Assembly: GCF_001545115.1 (NCBI RefSeq)
Contig: NZ_FCNU01000002.1
Location: forward strand, 141,819 to 205,818
Source: Candidatus Protochlamydia phocaeensis
Lineage (GTDB): Bacteria; Chlamydiota; Chlamydiia; Chlamydiales; Parachlamydiaceae
Length of the DNA: 64,000 bases
Reading direction: 5' to 3'
How positions within the stretch are numbered: the first letter of the stretch is position 1; every line of letters starts with the position of its first letter. Both the position numbers and the translations under genes were made by a program. Shown here piece by piece: positions 27,411 through 35,665 of this stretch. Under the pieces are notes generated by a model, which ran no database searches, was not told the origin of the DNA, and saw only the letters and a program-made list of their open reading frames with translations.

Positions 27411-27541
27411 GATTAAAACTGCTAAGAGGGGTGTATTAGAAACGCTAATGACCAAGATTCGCGTTCTTTTCCCTAGGAGGCAATCCTCTCAAATATACGA
27501 TTAGTATGGGTTTTGATCTCCTCTCTAAGAGGCATTTTAAA
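27411..27541. repeat. Palindromic intergenic repeat with core copy 4
   Basis: Left arm near 27411 (ATTAAAACTGCTAAGAGGGG, then CGCTAATGACC) and right arm ending about 27540 (CTCTAAGAGGCATTTTAA, preceded by TTAGTATGGGTTTTGATC) pair imperfectly. The same arms occur in the element at 63037. It includes a core sequence at 27443-27460 (CGCTAATGACCAAGATTC). It lies in a 517-base gap that otherwise shows no gene. Confidence 0.55.
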
Positions 27542-27681
27542 AAGAAGACATTTAACACCATCTGCAACAGCCTTAAACTGTGCCACTTGCGGGACTTGTT
27601 TAGCCTAGCAAGGTTTTCTTTTATTCCTGTCACTCAAATTTTAGGTTTTAGGACAGTCTCTCATGGCTTAACCTCTTTGCT

Positions 27682-28422
27682 TCAAGCAAAGATCTCTTCG
27701 AAGAAGCGTTTCATGGCTGACCAGGAACGCGCATTGGCTTTGGGCTCAAAATACAAGCCGCTTTCTTTATCATGTTGATTGGGAGTTGTGAAAGAATGCC
27801 CGGCTAAGCCGTATGTATTGAATTGCCAATCCACTTGAGCATCCGTCATTTCTTTTTCCAAATGAAGAATGTCTGCTTGAGAAACCAGCGGATCATGATA
27901 GCCGTGCAGGACTAATAAGGCTCCATGGACAGGAGTGGCGATGGGAACGGTTTTAGCTTGAATATTATCTCTGTGGCTGCCTAAAACTCCATGAAAGCTG
28001 ACAGCCCCTTTAATGGAAGCGCCGCTGCGCAGCAATTCAATAGAGGCCAAGCCTCCAAAGCAAAAACCAATCACGCCTATTCTTCCCGCATCCACTAAGT
28101 CTATCTGGCGCAGCGCTCCTAAGGCTGCTTTCATGCGCGCCTGCAAAAGAGCTCTGTCGGCAAACAAGGGAGCCATTAAAGACATCGCCTCGTCGGCATC
28201 TTTAGCCACCTTGCCATTGCCATAAGGATCGAGCGCAAAACCGATATAGCCCAATTCGGCAAGCGCACGCGCCTTTTGACATGCAAACTCATCCCGGCCC
28301 ATCCAAGTAGGGGCAATAAGTACAGCCGGGCGTTTCTGGTCCGGGGCTTCTTCCCGATAAGCCAAAAAACCTTTAAATGTTTCAACCCCTATATGATAAG
28401 TCACCTCTTCGTGGTGGATCAT
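27682..28422 (-). CDS. Dienelactone hydrolase family protein
   Basis: 246 residues, alpha/beta-hydrolase fold. Catalytic triad by family position: C121 in GVIGFCFGG, D178 in HGYHDPL, H210 in AGHSF. The cysteine nucleophile is typical of the dienelactone hydrolase (carboxymethylenebutenolidase-like) family; the substrate is unknown. No signal peptide. It is on the minus strand with the LRR-NEL gene, separated by 517 bases that include a palindromic repeat, and interrupts the resB-ccsA pair. Start ATG at 28422 follows a GAAAGG-type site. Confidence 0.88.
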   Translation of the reverse strand: MIHHEEVTYHIGVETFKGFLAYREEAPDQKRPAVLIAPTWMGRDEFACQKARALAELGYIGFALDPYGNGKVAKDADEAMSLMAPLFADRALLQARMKAALGALRQIDLVDAGRIGVIGFCFGGLASIELLRSGASIKGAVSFHGVLGSHRDNIQAKTVPIATPVHGALLVLHGYHDPLVSQADILHLEKEMTDAQVDWQFNTYGLAGHSFTTPNQHDKESGLYFEPKANARSWSAMKRFFEEIFA

Positions 28423-28644
28423 ATTAAAACCTTTCCTTCATTCCATACTTGATTTGCCGCATCCTCTTATGAAAATGAGTTTTGAGGCTAGGGCGTGTTC
28501 CTTTTCTATTAGCTTAAGTGGCATAAAAGAACAAGAGAACTTACAGGCTTACCGGCGTTTTTTTACATCTGCGCTCTCGCCTTCTCAAGTCTTCTCAGTT
28601 GACAAGCGACTTTCCGAAGTGTTAACAAGGTAGACTATAAAAAA

Positions 28645-30762
28645 ATGCCTATCGCGGATGAATTGATGACAAGCGCTCGCCTTTCTTTCTTTTTCAGTTG
28701 CCTGCTTTGCTTTTTTTCTTGTTTTTCTCTTTTAGCGTCTTCGTCCCTCTATCCCGTTCTCTATAAGGGACGGTTCCGTCCCCCAGACGCCTATGCCCGT
28801 TTATGGCTTCAAGATGTTTACCATGCACAAGCCCTGAAAAAAGAAGATTTAGCCGCTTTTCATTTAGAAACATCTTCTGCTTTGGACTTCTTATGGCAGC
28901 TGGAGGCAAAAGGCCACCAGCCTTTTATTCATGCGCCTCTATTTTGGATTCAATCCGCAGACATCAAACGCCTAGCACGCTTAGATCTTTTAAGAAATCG
29001 GTTTAGCTACCAAGAGCTCACTCAAGCCCTTTACGTTGATCCAGAATCCAGTCAATCCATTTTTAATTTGTTGGCCACCTATCATTTTCTGCAAAGCTAT
29101 TTCGATGCATCCAATCGCAGCCGAGCCGAGCGGATAGAACTTGTTAAATTACTACCCGGCTTATGGGTACAATGGAAAGAAAATGATCTTAAGGTTGCCG
29201 CCCTGCCCCCTTCAGCTCCCTGGCCCTTTTTGCAAGTTGGACAGCAGCTTGCAGCAAACATCCGTCCCTCTTCTCTTGAATGGCTGAAACAGAATAAAAA
29301 AATAGCCGAAGACCTGTCCACCCTTACCGGTTCGCTCCTGCAATTCGAAAGCCTGTCTTCCCCCCCTTTTCAAGCAGAGCAAGCGTATATAAAACTCTTT
29401 GACACCCTTCACAGCCAGCAGGTGCCACCTAAACAAATCGCCTCCATTTTAGAAAAAGAGTATCCTCTCCTGCAGAGATTAAAAGCCGCAGGCCCTCTTT
29501 TTAAGGCTCTTCCTGCCAGCCAATCGGAAGAGTGGTACTCTTTGCAGGCTTTAAATACCCAGGTCTATAGCAAAGAACAGAATCGCTTACTGCCTATCGG
29601 CAATTTCACCTCGTTTTCCAACGAAGATTTTGAGCGCATACGCGATAGCTATTTAGCCTGGGAGCGCGCCTTGCTCGACGGAGCGGATGGAAGCGCTTCT
29701 CAGCTCTTCTATGAACGTTTAGCCTCGGCATTGGAAACCGCCTTCACTTCTTTAGCCGGCCAACCCTACCGAGAGGCGGCAAATAAAATGCTCGTCTATC
29801 CCTCGCTTAATCAGTTGAAGGCCGAATCTCTTTATTACCACTATCCTTGGATAAAAATTCTCATTCTTTTATACGGGCTGAGCGCTGTCTTATTGATTTT
29901 TGCCCATCGCTTTCCCTCTCCCTCCTTTTTCCACATAAGCGGGATTGGCGTTTTAATGACAGCTTTTATCTGCCATTTCTTTCTTCTGCTGTGGCGTTGC
30001 TACATTTTAAGCCGTCCTCCCGTTTCGAACATGTTTGAAACTGTCATTTATGTTCCGTGGATAGCTGTTTTAGGCGCTCTTATTCTCAATCAGTGGCGGC
30101 GCAATGCCCTTCTTCTTGCAGCGGCATCCCTAACAGCCATTATTCTGCTCACGCTTTTGGATCTTACCGATCTCAATCACAGCTTAGATCAAGTCCAAGC
30201 CGTCCTGGATTCCCAATTTTGGCTGATCATCCATGTCTTGATGGTGGTCGGAAGCTATGGAATTTTTATTTTAGGCGCCGTCCTAGGGCATTTTTATCTG
30301 GGCTCCTATCTTTATTACCGTCAAGAAACGCCTTTGATGAAGCTTTTGGCCCAGCTCATTCTACAAACCATGTACATGGGAACCGCTCTCTTAATTCCGG
30401 GCACGATACTGGGGGGCGTCTGGGCAGCCGAAAGCTGGGGCCGCTTTTGGGATTGGGATCCCAAAGAATCCTGGGCCTTTATTTCTAGCTGCCTTTATTT
30501 GATTTGGATCCATGCATACCGCTTCCATTGCATAGCCAATTTTGGGCTCGCTTTTGGAGCAGTCAGCGGCCTGCTGGCCATTAGCTTCACTTGGTATGGA
30601 GTGAATTATATCTTAGGAACAGGCCTGCATAGCTACGGATTCGGAATTGGAGGCGAAGGGTATTATTATGCCTTTATTGTGGCTGAAATGCTCTTTTTGC
30701 TTTCCGCCCTCGGAGTCTATTTCTTTAATCGGCAGCTTTTCTTTAAAGAAGAGGGGAAATAA
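28645..30762 (+). CDS. ccsA: CcsA/ResC-like cytochrome c maturation protein
   Basis: 705 residues. The C-terminal about 300 residues are multispan membrane and carry the CcmC/CcsA family signature: a tryptophan-rich WGRFWDWDPKESWAFI stretch (the WWD haem-handling motif), SFTWYGVNYILG, and histidines flanking it. The N-terminal about 390 residues are not part of ordinary CcsA (about 320 residues): they begin with a hydrophobic, Cys-rich possible signal segment and then a long soluble domain. It would pair with the ResB-like protein to attach haem to apocytochrome c. An alternative start is ATG 28666, just before the hydrophobic segment. Confidence 0.85.
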   Translation: MPIADELMTSARLSFFFSCLLCFFSCFSLLASSSLYPVLYKGRFRPPDAYARLWLQDVYHAQALKKEDLAAFHLETSSALDFLWQLEAKGHQPFIHAPLFWIQSADIKRLARLDLLRNRFSYQELTQALYVDPESSQSIFNLLATYHFLQSYFDASNRSRAERIELVKLLPGLWVQWKENDLKVAALPPSAPWPFLQVGQQLAANIRPSSLEWLKQNKKIAEDLSTLTGSLLQFESLSSPPFQAEQAYIKLFDTLHSQQVPPKQIASILEKEYPLLQRLKAAGPLFKALPASQSEEWYSLQALNTQVYSKEQNRLLPIGNFTSFSNEDFERIRDSYLAWERALLDGADGSASQLFYERLASALETAFTSLAGQPYREAANKMLVYPSLNQLKAESLYYHYPWIKILILLYGLSAVLLIFAHRFPSPSFFHISGIGVLMTAFICHFFLLLWRCYILSRPPVSNMFETVIYVPWIAVLGALILNQWRRNALLLAAASLTAIILLTLLDLTDLNHSLDQVQAVLDSQFWLIIHVLMVVGSYGIFILGAVLGHFYLGSYLYYRQETPLMKLLAQLILQTMYMGTALLIPGTILGGVWAAESWGRFWDWDPKESWAFISSCLYLIWIHAYRFHCIANFGLAFGAVSGLLAISFTWYGVNYILGTGLHSYGFGIGGEGYYYAFIVAEMLFLLSALGVYFFNRQLFFKEEGK

Positions 30763-31095
30763 ATTGAGAGTTTAAATCTTTCATTCTTAAGAAGAAATGA
30801 GACGAATAATGATACGCAATAATCTTGTTTTCTGCTATAATGGGCCTTGAAGCGAATCGTTTAGATAAAGATCTGCAAACTTCCTTTTTCGATTATCCTT
30901 CTTTTTGTTTCTTTCCCAGGTGCATAGCGAATCCCTCTCTTTAATTTATAAATCTTTATTTTAATTTAATCTTCGCCTATTTAAAAGAGTTGAAAAAAAG
31001 TCGTTAAAAACCCTAGTATCGCTCATCGAGCCTTAAATTCTAAAAATAGATTGACAGGGCGATGACAGGGCTAGATTTAACTAAATGGAACTATC
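30763..31095. other. 333-base AT-rich gap with weak promoter signals
   Basis: No gene or RNA seen. A TATAAT at 30836-30841 and a TTGACA (31051-31056) followed 15 bases later by TAGATT (31072-31077) could drive the CT053-like and hemW genes. Neither is a full consensus promoter. Confidence 0.3.
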
Positions 31096-31569
31096 ATGAA
31101 ACATATCAAAAGCGAAAGACTAAAAAAGCTTGAAGCCGAATTGAATGATCTCGAGCAATGGCTAAAACTCGGCCTTGTCCCCAAAAAAGATGTCGATAAG
31201 CACAAAGAAGAAATTCAGGCTGTCAAAGCAAAAATCGAAGAAGAAAAAGAGCGCCTCCATTTTCTCAAAGAAAGCGGAGAAGCTGAAGAATACATCACTC
31301 CAAAACGGGCCCCTACTCGCGCAGGCTATAATGATATGCCGACCATTCCCGATATAGACATCGGCGAAACAATTGGCGGAGGCGAAACAGGCTTTGATAT
31401 GGAAACCGATGCCATCGAAGTGGATCAGACTTTAGAAGAGCGTGACGAAGAAGACGAAGAAGTCGTAGAGAATGAAGAAGAAGAGGAAGAGGATGATGAG
31501 TCCTATTTTAGCGATCGTAACAGATGGCGCAGAGGCGGGATTATAGATCCAGATGCTAACGATTGGTAA
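31096..31569 (+). CDS. Acidic hypothetical protein (CT053-like by position)
   Basis: 157 residues. The N-terminal part (about 1-60) is a charged coiled coil (Lys/Glu-rich); the middle is disordered-looking; the C-terminal third is extremely acidic (runs of Glu and Asp about 110-135), ending with a short basic segment and WRRGGIIDPDANDW. No signal peptide. Its end overlaps the hemW start by 17 bases in a different frame. A small hypothetical gene sits next to hemN and sucA in Chlamydia trachomatis (CT053); this is inferred by position, not sequence comparison. Role unknown. Confidence 0.7.
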   Translation: MKHIKSERLKKLEAELNDLEQWLKLGLVPKKDVDKHKEEIQAVKAKIEEEKERLHFLKESGEAEEYITPKRAPTRAGYNDMPTIPDIDIGETIGGGETGFDMETDAIEVDQTLEERDEEDEEVVENEEEEEEDDESYFSDRNRWRRGGIIDPDANDW

Positions 31570-32710
31570 CCCTCAACAGTCGGAAGTCAGCCTTTACTTT
31601 CACATTCCTTTTTGTACTCGCAAATGCGAGTACTGCCATTTTTATGTCCTTCCAGACCAGAATCCCCTTAAGCAGCAGTTATTAGAAGGCTTTGAGTTGG
31701 AGTGGAGGCGTCTGCTTCCGCTCTTACAAGGCAGAGAACTGGCAACGATTTACTTTGGCGGAGGCACGCCTTCGCTTTTTGGGCCGGACCGGATTAGCAA
31801 AGTCTTGGAATGGATAAGGACAGATCTGCCCTTTCAATCGCCTTCCATAGAAGTGACCTTGGAGGTGAATCCGGAAAATGCCTCATTGGACTTAATGCGC
31901 GAATACGCTCAGGCCGGCATAAACCGTGTCAGTTTAGGCATTCAAACACTAGATGCTGATTTGCTGACATTATTAGGACGCTTGCATAGTCCCCATCGGG
32001 CCATTCAAGCAGTGGAAGAGACCTATCGCGCCGGCATTGCCAATATTTCCATCGACCTTATGTACGATTTGCCCAGGCAATCTCTTAAACACTGGGAAGC
32101 CACGCTTCATACCATACAGGCCCTTCCCCTCTCACACTTGTCCCTGTATAATTTGACCATTGAGCCTCATACGCTCTTTTTCAAAAAACAGCAACAATTG
32201 CGGCCTCTCCTTCCCGATGAAGAAACGAGCCTAGCGATGTATGAGATGGCGATAGAGAAGCTGACAGAGCAAGGGCTTCTGCAATACGAAATCTCAGCTT
32301 TTGCCAAACCTGGGTTTTATTCCAGGCACAATACCGGATATTGGACAGCGCGTCCTTTTCTTGGATTCGGCCCTTCGGCTTTCAGTTATTGGCAAGGAAA
32401 GCGCTTTCAAAACATTGCCCATTTAGGCAAATATTGCGCGGCTTTGCGCCTAGATAAGTCGCCTGTGGATTTCGAAGAGCAGCTGGATCCCGAAGCCCAC
32501 CGTCAGGAACTTTTAGTCATCCAACTGCGCTTGAGCTGCGGAGTGCAAATCCATGAATTCCAAAAGCGCCACGGCCTTCTAAATGCGGAGACTAAAACAA
32601 GTATCGAAAGGCTTATCCACCAGGGATTTTTGCATAAGCAGGCAGATTGCCTGAAGCTGACCAAAAAGGGCGTCCTTTTCTACGATACGGTTGCAACAGA
32701 ACTCATTTAA
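31553..32710 (+). CDS. hemW: Radical SAM protein HemW (HemN-like)
   Basis: 385 residues. Radical SAM family with cluster-binding C21, C25, C28 in FCTRKCEYCHF (C-x3-C-x2-C). Further family features: GGGTPSLF, VTLEVNPENA, GINRVSLGIQT and the ISIDLMYDLPRQ stretch. HemW proteins are thought to transfer haem rather than to act as coproporphyrinogen dehydrogenase. The next-door cytochrome c maturation genes make a haem-transfer role attractive. The start overlaps the previous gene by 17 bases. Confidence 0.92.
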   Translation: MLTIGNPQQSEVSLYFHIPFCTRKCEYCHFYVLPDQNPLKQQLLEGFELEWRRLLPLLQGRELATIYFGGGTPSLFGPDRISKVLEWIRTDLPFQSPSIEVTLEVNPENASLDLMREYAQAGINRVSLGIQTLDADLLTLLGRLHSPHRAIQAVEETYRAGIANISIDLMYDLPRQSLKHWEATLHTIQALPLSHLSLYNLTIEPHTLFFKKQQQLRPLLPDEETSLAMYEMAIEKLTEQGLLQYEISAFAKPGFYSRHNTGYWTARPFLGFGPSAFSYWQGKRFQNIAHLGKYCAALRLDKSPVDFEEQLDPEAHRQELLVIQLRLSCGVQIHEFQKRHGLLNAETKTSIERLIHQGFLHKQADCLKLTKKGVLFYDTVATELI

Positions 32711-32749
32711 ATAAAAGAATGGCCTTACTTATTTCGCGGAAATGGGAAA

Positions 32750-32903
32750 ACCTATGCCATAAGCGATTAGGATCTTACTTACCCGGGTTCGGAGTTTTTT
32801 GCTCTTTCGATACGTCAAAGCCTAGGAGAGGAACAAAGGCAAGAGCTTTCCCGTCAGTCCAAAGGGCAAAAAACTCCAAACTCAGGTTACTTATAGCATA
32901 GGT
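32750..32903. repeat. Palindromic intergenic element, copy F
   Basis: ACCTATGCCATAAG (32750-32763) pairs with CTTATAGCATAGGT (32890-32903), and inside it GGAGTTTTTTGCTCTTT (32791-32807) pairs with AAAGGGCAAAAAACTCC (32861-32877). A 15-base insertion separates the pairings on the left. It lies between convergent hemW and the RsmI-like gene, so it could terminate both. It belongs to the same family as the elements at 56499 and 60366. Confidence 0.72.
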
Positions 32904-32916
32904 CGTTACTCGTCTT

Positions 32917-33636
32917 TTATTCCAAATGGAACAGGAAAATGGCCGGTTTTTTTTCTAAACTTGGCAAGGTACATTTTTTCCAACTTTCAACTGTTTGGGA
33001 AATCACGCCTTGAGTGGGCATAGTCAGATCCCATGCCACTGCAAGCCACGCCTTATCGGGTAATATTTTCAGGAGGGAATCTAATGCTTGCATATTGCGA
33101 TAGGGCGCCTCCATAAAAATTTGCGTCGCTTTATCCTGTCCGGCCAATTGAAGCAAATGTTTTATTTCAGCTTGGCGCTTATCGGCTTCCTTGGCTAGGT
33201 AGCCATGGAAGAAAAACTTCTGCCCTGGCAGGCCCGATAACATGAGGGCCATTAAAATGGAAGAAGGCCCGACAAATGCTTGGATAGCAAGGCCTCTTTG
33301 TCTGGCTCGATGGACAAGCTTAGATCCGGGATCGGCAATGCAAGGCAATCCGGCATCCGATACGATTCCCCATCGCTCTCCTTTTATAATGGGCTCAAGC
33401 AAGAAATCTATATCGGCATCCGGAGTATGCTCATTAAAAAGGGCGATAGGAATTTCATTGGCAGGTTTTTTTGTTGCAAAACGCTTCAAATAACGCCTTC
33501 CTTCTCCTTCACTTTCAGCTATGAGGCCATCCAAAGTTTGAACAGCCTTGGCCACGCTGGCAGGAAGAAAGATTTCGGCATAGCGATGATCGCCTAATAA
33601 ATTAGGCAAAAGCAATAAGGTAGGTTTTTCACTCAT
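32917..33636 (-). CDS. RsmI/YraL-like SAM-dependent methyltransferase
   Basis: 239 residues of the tetrapyrrole-methylase fold. The family stretch SDAGLPCIADPGSKLV (about 92-107) resembles the RsmI motif SDAGTPxISDPG; GPSSILMALMLSGLP follows. RsmI methylates 16S rRNA ribose C1402; this is a shorter and more divergent version, so the exact target is uncertain. It is just 16 bases downstream of holA on the same strand, matching the CT047-CT048 order in Chlamydia trachomatis. Confidence 0.82.
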   Translation of the reverse strand: MSEKPTLLLLPNLLGDHRYAEIFLPASVAKAVQTLDGLIAESEGEGRRYLKRFATKKPANEIPIALFNEHTPDADIDFLLEPIIKGERWGIVSDAGLPCIADPGSKLVHRARQRGLAIQAFVGPSSILMALMLSGLPGQKFFFHGYLAKEADKRQAEIKHLLQLAGQDKATQIFMEAPYRNMQALDSLLKILPDKAWLAVAWDLTMPTQGVISQTVESWKKCTLPSLEKKPAIFLFHLE

Positions 33637-33652
33637 AAAAAATAACTATTAA

Positions 33653-34684
33653 TTAAAGTTGGCGGGTTAATTGAGTCACTAATAATTCGGCTAACAATCC
33701 TTCGTCAGCCTGAGAATTTTTGACGCGCATTTCCATGGCATCAATGGCCAGCAATCCTTGCTTGAAGGCCGCTAGACCATATTGCTGAGCAAAGAAAAGA
33801 TGGCGGTCTAATATGGTTCCTTTCATATAAGGAAATTCATGCGCAATGTCCGATGCCTGCTTGCCTTGATTGATTAACAGGCAGATTTGATAGTCGGTTT
33901 GAAACTGCGTCCGTATTTGACGCAGCAAAGGCAACAAGGCCTGGCCTTCCGCTAAGAGAGCCTGCACAATGCGGACTGCAGAAGCGGAATCTCGTCGAAA
34001 AAGGCTTTCTCCTAGCTGCCAAATGGTATCTGAAGATTGCGGAGTGCAAATTCTGCTGACATCTTGCAGCGTAATTTCCTTTCTGTCCCCTACATAGCAA
34101 AACAGCTTTTCTAATTCTTGCCCCAAGAGGGCAGAGTCCAAGCCCGCATATTTGACAAGCGCCTGGCAGACAGGATAAGCCATTAACTTACGACCGGATA
34201 TAGCCTGTTTGCTTACCCACTCTACTAAGCGTTTCTCCTTTTCCCAAGGCTTAATCTCTCCTAATTCTAAAATGACCCCTTCTTTTTCTGCTGCTTTATA
34301 AAAAGACGTCTGCTTTGATAAGCTCGAAGCGCTCAAAATAAAATAGAGAGAGCGATCTAAATGGGATAAACCTTTCTCCAATTGTTCCAAAACAGGCTTT
34401 TTTAACTTCTCGGCCTGTTGGATATACAAGACCCGCTTATCTGCAAAAAAATTCTTTGAATACAGCTCGATCAACAGTTCTTCAGTGCCCAATTGAGCGC
34501 CATCGAAGGTTCTCACAGAAAATTCGCGCGCCTGTAAGTTTGGCGCAAGGAAACGGAGAACAAGCTCTATCGACTCACGGCATTCGGGATGATCCTTTCC
34601 CAAAATGAGGTATAGCGGACTAAAATGATGGGGGGAAGCCCCTTCTAAATGCTTTTCAAAAGCACGCAGATTGTCGTATTTCAC
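33653..34684 (-). CDS. holA: DNA polymerase III delta subunit
   Basis: 343 residues. The delta subunit is the wrench of the clamp loader that opens the beta clamp. The pattern LYLILGKD, RVLYIQQAEKL and LYFILSASS is that of HolA AAA+-like domains; as expected for delta there is no Walker A site, since delta does not hydrolyse ATP. The helical C-terminal domain has LLRQIRTQFQ and a late MEMRVKNSQADE. It is followed by the RsmI-like gene. A 56-residue basic ORF lies 51 bases upstream on the same strand. Confidence 0.88.
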   Translation of the reverse strand: MKYDNLRAFEKHLEGASPHHFSPLYLILGKDHPECRESIELVLRFLAPNLQAREFSVRTFDGAQLGTEELLIELYSKNFFADKRVLYIQQAEKLKKPVLEQLEKGLSHLDRSLYFILSASSLSKQTSFYKAAEKEGVILELGEIKPWEKEKRLVEWVSKQAISGRKLMAYPVCQALVKYAGLDSALLGQELEKLFCYVGDRKEITLQDVSRICTPQSSDTIWQLGESLFRRDSASAVRIVQALLAEGQALLPLLRQIRTQFQTDYQICLLINQGKQASDIAHEFPYMKGTILDRHLFFAQQYGLAAFKQGLLAIDAMEMRVKNSQADEGLLAELLVTQLTRQL

Positions 34685-34735
34685 GGAATTCTATTGAGTT
34701 AATTTCCAATAGCATACTCGAAAGGAATAAATGTT

Positions 34736-34906
34736 TCAACTTTTGGTCTTTCCCGCTTGATTTTGCCTCCGCTTGAGCTGCGCTCTTTTCCATCCTTCAG
34801 CCGTTTGAATGCGTTGAGTCTTTAAAGAAGATTTTTGTTTCTCGTGAGCCTGTGGCTCGGATTCGGACGCAGATTTGTCTTTAATTTCTTCTTTCTTAGG
34901 CACCAT
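34736..34906 (-). CDS. Small basic Lys/Gln-rich protein (56 residues)
   Basis: ORF of 56 codons from ATG 34906, with a very strong GGAGGTGGTT directly upstream. The peptide starts MVPKKEEIKDKSASESEPQA and ends WKRAQLKRRQNQAGKTKS; it is basic in the second half with no hydrophobic core, so it is probably nucleic-acid binding or disordered. It ends 51 bases before holA on the same strand. The strong ribosome-binding site and frame integrity support a real gene. Family unknown. Confidence 0.65.
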   Translation of the reverse strand: MVPKKEEIKDKSASESEPQAHEKQKSSLKTQRIQTAEGWKRAQLKRRQNQAGKTKS

Positions 34907-35093
34907 AACCACCTCCGGTTGCCTAAGCTAAGTGCAACTTTTATGCCATTTCCATAGAGCCGGCATTGGCTAATCGAAATAAACTAGACTAAAACTCCCC
35001 TGATCGGTAAAATCCTTGCGCTTTTAGGCTTAAATCTTTAAAGTGCAAAGAATTTGGAATAAAATCATTACATTTTTTACTAATGGGTTATCT

Positions 35094-35540
35094 ATGTCTT
35101 ATTCTGTAAATAGCGCCTTTCCCCCTGATTCCAATGCGTATGATTTTCCTAACCCAAACGCCGCTTCCCCTGCTAAATACCTAGGCTATCCCAGTCAATA
35201 TGATTATCTGATTGATGATACAAAACCACAAGATTCTCATCGCCTCAATGAATTCTGCACCGTGAGCGCTTCCAATCCAACGCCTAATATAGATAGTCTT
35301 AAGCATAAAGTAATCGTGCAACACGAAAGCGACATGCACGCCAATAGGGATAAAATGCCCCCTCCCACCTCGGCCACTTTCACTTCCGCCAATCCGCCTT
35401 CTAAAACCGTCGCACTCGCCAATCGAACGGACAAATCCGCAAAACCATCAATGATGGTGCATCCGTCCTCCCTGCATTCTTTTAAAGCAATCCTCCCTGC
35501 ACCGCATGGACTGTCAAAGAGCTTAGAAGGAAAGAAATAA
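35094..35540 (+). CDS. Hypothetical Pro/Ser-rich protein
   Basis: 148 residues from ATG 35094; a longer frame begins at GTG 35043. The ATG is favoured because the sequence from there looks more like a normal protein start. Rich in Pro, Ser, Asn and Ala, with low sequence complexity, no membrane segment and no recognised domain. It is likely disordered. Isolated between small basic genes and the antiporter; may be a secreted protein. Function unknown. Confidence 0.45.
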   Translation: MSYSVNSAFPPDSNAYDFPNPNAASPAKYLGYPSQYDYLIDDTKPQDSHRLNEFCTVSASNPTPNIDSLKHKVIVQHESDMHANRDKMPPPTSATFTSANPPSKTVALANRTDKSAKPSMMVHPSSLHSFKAILPAPHGLSKSLEGKK

Positions 35541-35665
35541 GAGCGGACGGCAAACGAGGCAGACAACTCACGCAGAAGCTCAAAAATGCTACACCTTGGA
35601 CAGAGAGGCAAGCCATTTTTGCCTTTGCTAAAATTCTTGACTGACATAAACAACCGGAAATAGTT

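Noticed and set aside
32750..32903. CRISPR-like or attachment-site repeat
   Set aside because: The two halves are inverted, not direct repeats with spacers, and no cas or integrase gene is present.
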